From: GW2011-AR18 sp038046085
GTDB lineage: Archaea > Nanobdellota > Nanobdellia > SCGC-AAA011-G17 > GW2011-AR18
Length of the DNA stretch: 15,224 bases
Assembly: GCA_038046085.1 (NCBI GenBank)
Contig: JBBSWW010000030.1
Location: 1 to 15,224, forward strand
Direction: 5' to 3'
Shown here: piece after piece, positions 14,362 to 15,224 of the stretch
Numbering within the stretch: the first letter of the stretch is position 1
Layout of the letters: every line of letters begins with the position of its first letter
Notes under the pieces: model-generated
The model's input: only the letters and a program-made list of their open reading frames with translations
The model's database searches: none
Told to the model about the DNA's origin: nothing
Made by a program: the position numbers and the translations under genes

Positions 14362-15129
14362 CTATATAGTAATCCTTTTGGATAAATAATTATCGTTTTC
14401 ATCAGATTCTACAATAAACTCATCCTTATCAGCATCGACTTCAACTAAAAATTCCCTTTTCAAACCAATTTTATATTCGCTAAGTGCAGGACTATAAACT
14501 TCGGCACAAGAATCTGGTTTCATATTTAAGTAATAGGGAATATACCTTTGTATCTTATCAACAGAAACAGTAATGCCTATTTGCCTATTAATAAAAGCTT
14601 TAGGAGATTTATTACAGAATTTTACTCTAATCTTATTATCACTACCTGACTTAATTATGTCAATTCCTGAAACAACAAGATTCGGAGAATATGAACTAAG
14701 ATTAAACTTCTTGAACATCCTATTATTGTTTTCATTACTTTCTGAAATCTTATTTGTAGAGTCTATAGAAACTAATGATTCAACAATCCTTAAATTTTCC
14801 ATAAAAGGCTTAAAAGATGTAGATGTAAGAACACACTCATTTGGCTCTAAAACACCTCTTTTAAACTCTTTATATTCATGACCATTTAAAACAAACCTAA
14901 CATCATAATCATTAACACGAATATTTTTATTATTACAAACATTCACATAAAACCTATTATTCAGAAAATCAAGAACATTATCGCTTATATAAAATTCAGA
15001 AATAAAAATATCTGGTTTTTCTGAGGCATAATTTCCAGTAATATAATCATTCATTGAAAAAATTATAATCCCGAATACTGATACTAGAACTATAAGTATA
15101 ACTGCTTTTAGACCCTCTCTTTTAAACAT
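14362..15129 (-). CDS. Membrane-anchored protein with two CARDB-like repeats
   Basis: The product is 255 residues: a basic N-terminus, one membrane segment (about 9-26) and then two homologous beta-sandwich-type repeats outside the cell (about 39-145 and 149-255). Each repeat starts with PD/PN plus a hydrophobic strand and a VCN or FCN strand. Each then has L-PNEC or M-KPDSC, and ends in ESNENNN or ESDENDN, the usual end of CARDB adhesion-type domains. The protein has exactly four cysteines, two per repeat in equivalent places (C65/C99 and C172/C208), so one disulphide per repeat is likely. It may be a surface adhesion or scaffold protein. The gene is first of a two-gene unit with the 189-residue anchored protein. 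TTTATATATT centred 26.5 nt before the ATG supports the start. Confidence -1.
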   Translation of the reverse strand: MFKREGLKAVILIVLVSVFGIIIFSMNDYITGNYASEKPDIFISEFYISDNVLDFLNNRFYVNVCNNKNIRVNDYDVRFVLNGHEYKEFKRGVLEPNECVLTSTSFKPFMENLRIVESLVSIDSTNKISESNENNNRMFKKFNLSSYSPNLVVSGIDIIKSGSDNKIRVKFCNKSPKAFINRQIGITVSVDKIQRYIPYYLNMKPDSCAEVYSPALSEYKIGLKREFLVEVDADKDEFIVESDENDNYLSKRITI

Positions 15130-15150
15130 AATATAATCAATTATAACTAT

Positions 15151-15160
15151 AATATATAAA
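15151..15160 (-). promoter_or_regulatory. TATA box of the CARDB-like gene pair
   Basis: TTTATATATT on the minus strand, centred 26.5 nt upstream of the ATG at 15129. The spacing implies a leaderless transcript. Confidence -1.
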
Positions 15161-15188
15161 ACTTATGTAATTAACAAAGGAACAAACA

Positions 15189-15198
15189 TTTAAAAATA
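15189..15198 (+). promoter_or_regulatory. Probable TATA box of a gene starting at the window's right edge
   Basis: TTTAAAAATA is centred about 25 nt before an ATG at 15218-15220. This repeats the leaderless geometry of other genes in the window. Only seven bases of the possible gene are visible, so its product is unknown. Confidence -1.
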
Positions 15199-15224
15199 AT
15201 ACTAATACCATAAAGCTATGAAAG

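Noticed and set aside
1..15224. tRNA, rRNA, CRISPR array, riboswitch
   Set aside because: No cloverleaf, rRNA-like block or spaced repeats were seen by eye. Every gap between genes is under 170 nt and AT-rich.

Overview
The window looks like chromosome from an AT-rich archaeon, most likely a small-genome (DPANN-type) lineage; the lineage is an inference. The evidence is a group II chaperonin (thermosome), an archaeal-type alanyl-tRNA synthetase with an N-terminal four-cysteine zinc site, TATA boxes instead of -10/-35 promoters, and several start codons about 26 nt downstream of a TATA box, as expected for leaderless transcripts. Coding density is high, many neighbours overlap or abut, and no rRNA, tRNA, CRISPR array or transposase was seen.

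Layout. 1-476 (-): N-terminal part of an M17 leucyl aminopeptidase, cut by the window edge, divergent from cysS. 601-1998 (+): cysteinyl-tRNA synthetase. 2096-2721 (+): a VapB/VapC-type toxin-antitoxin pair with a candidate autoregulatory operator. 2740-2889: a decayed second copy of the 3' end of cysS. 2884-5223 (-): thermosome, a 107-residue unknown protein whose start overlaps the thermosome stop, and a small multidrug-resistance (SMR)-like membrane protein. 5334-5879 (+): a lipoprotein-like unknown protein. 5880-8444 (-): alaS. 8469-11444 (-): an overlapping three-gene cluster of methyltransferase, family 2 glycosyltransferase, and a nitroreductase-methyltransferase fusion. 11535-13797 (+): an unknown protein, a PHP-domain phosphoesterase and a DUF1385 membrane protein. 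13790-15129 (-): two membrane-anchored extracellular-type proteins, one with two CARDB-like repeats. A further + strand gene probably starts at 15218.

How the parts fit. Aminoacyl-tRNA synthetases, chaperonin and aminopeptidase are housekeeping functions. The accessory material is the vapBC pair, which sits between the intact cysS and an 85%-identical remnant of the cysS tail. This is the footprint of an insertion or recombination event that kept cysS whole and left the old tail behind. The glycosyltransferase/methyltransferase/nitroreductase cluster is a candidate small pathway acting on a glycosylated, envelope-associated substrate. The substrate cannot be read from the sequence.
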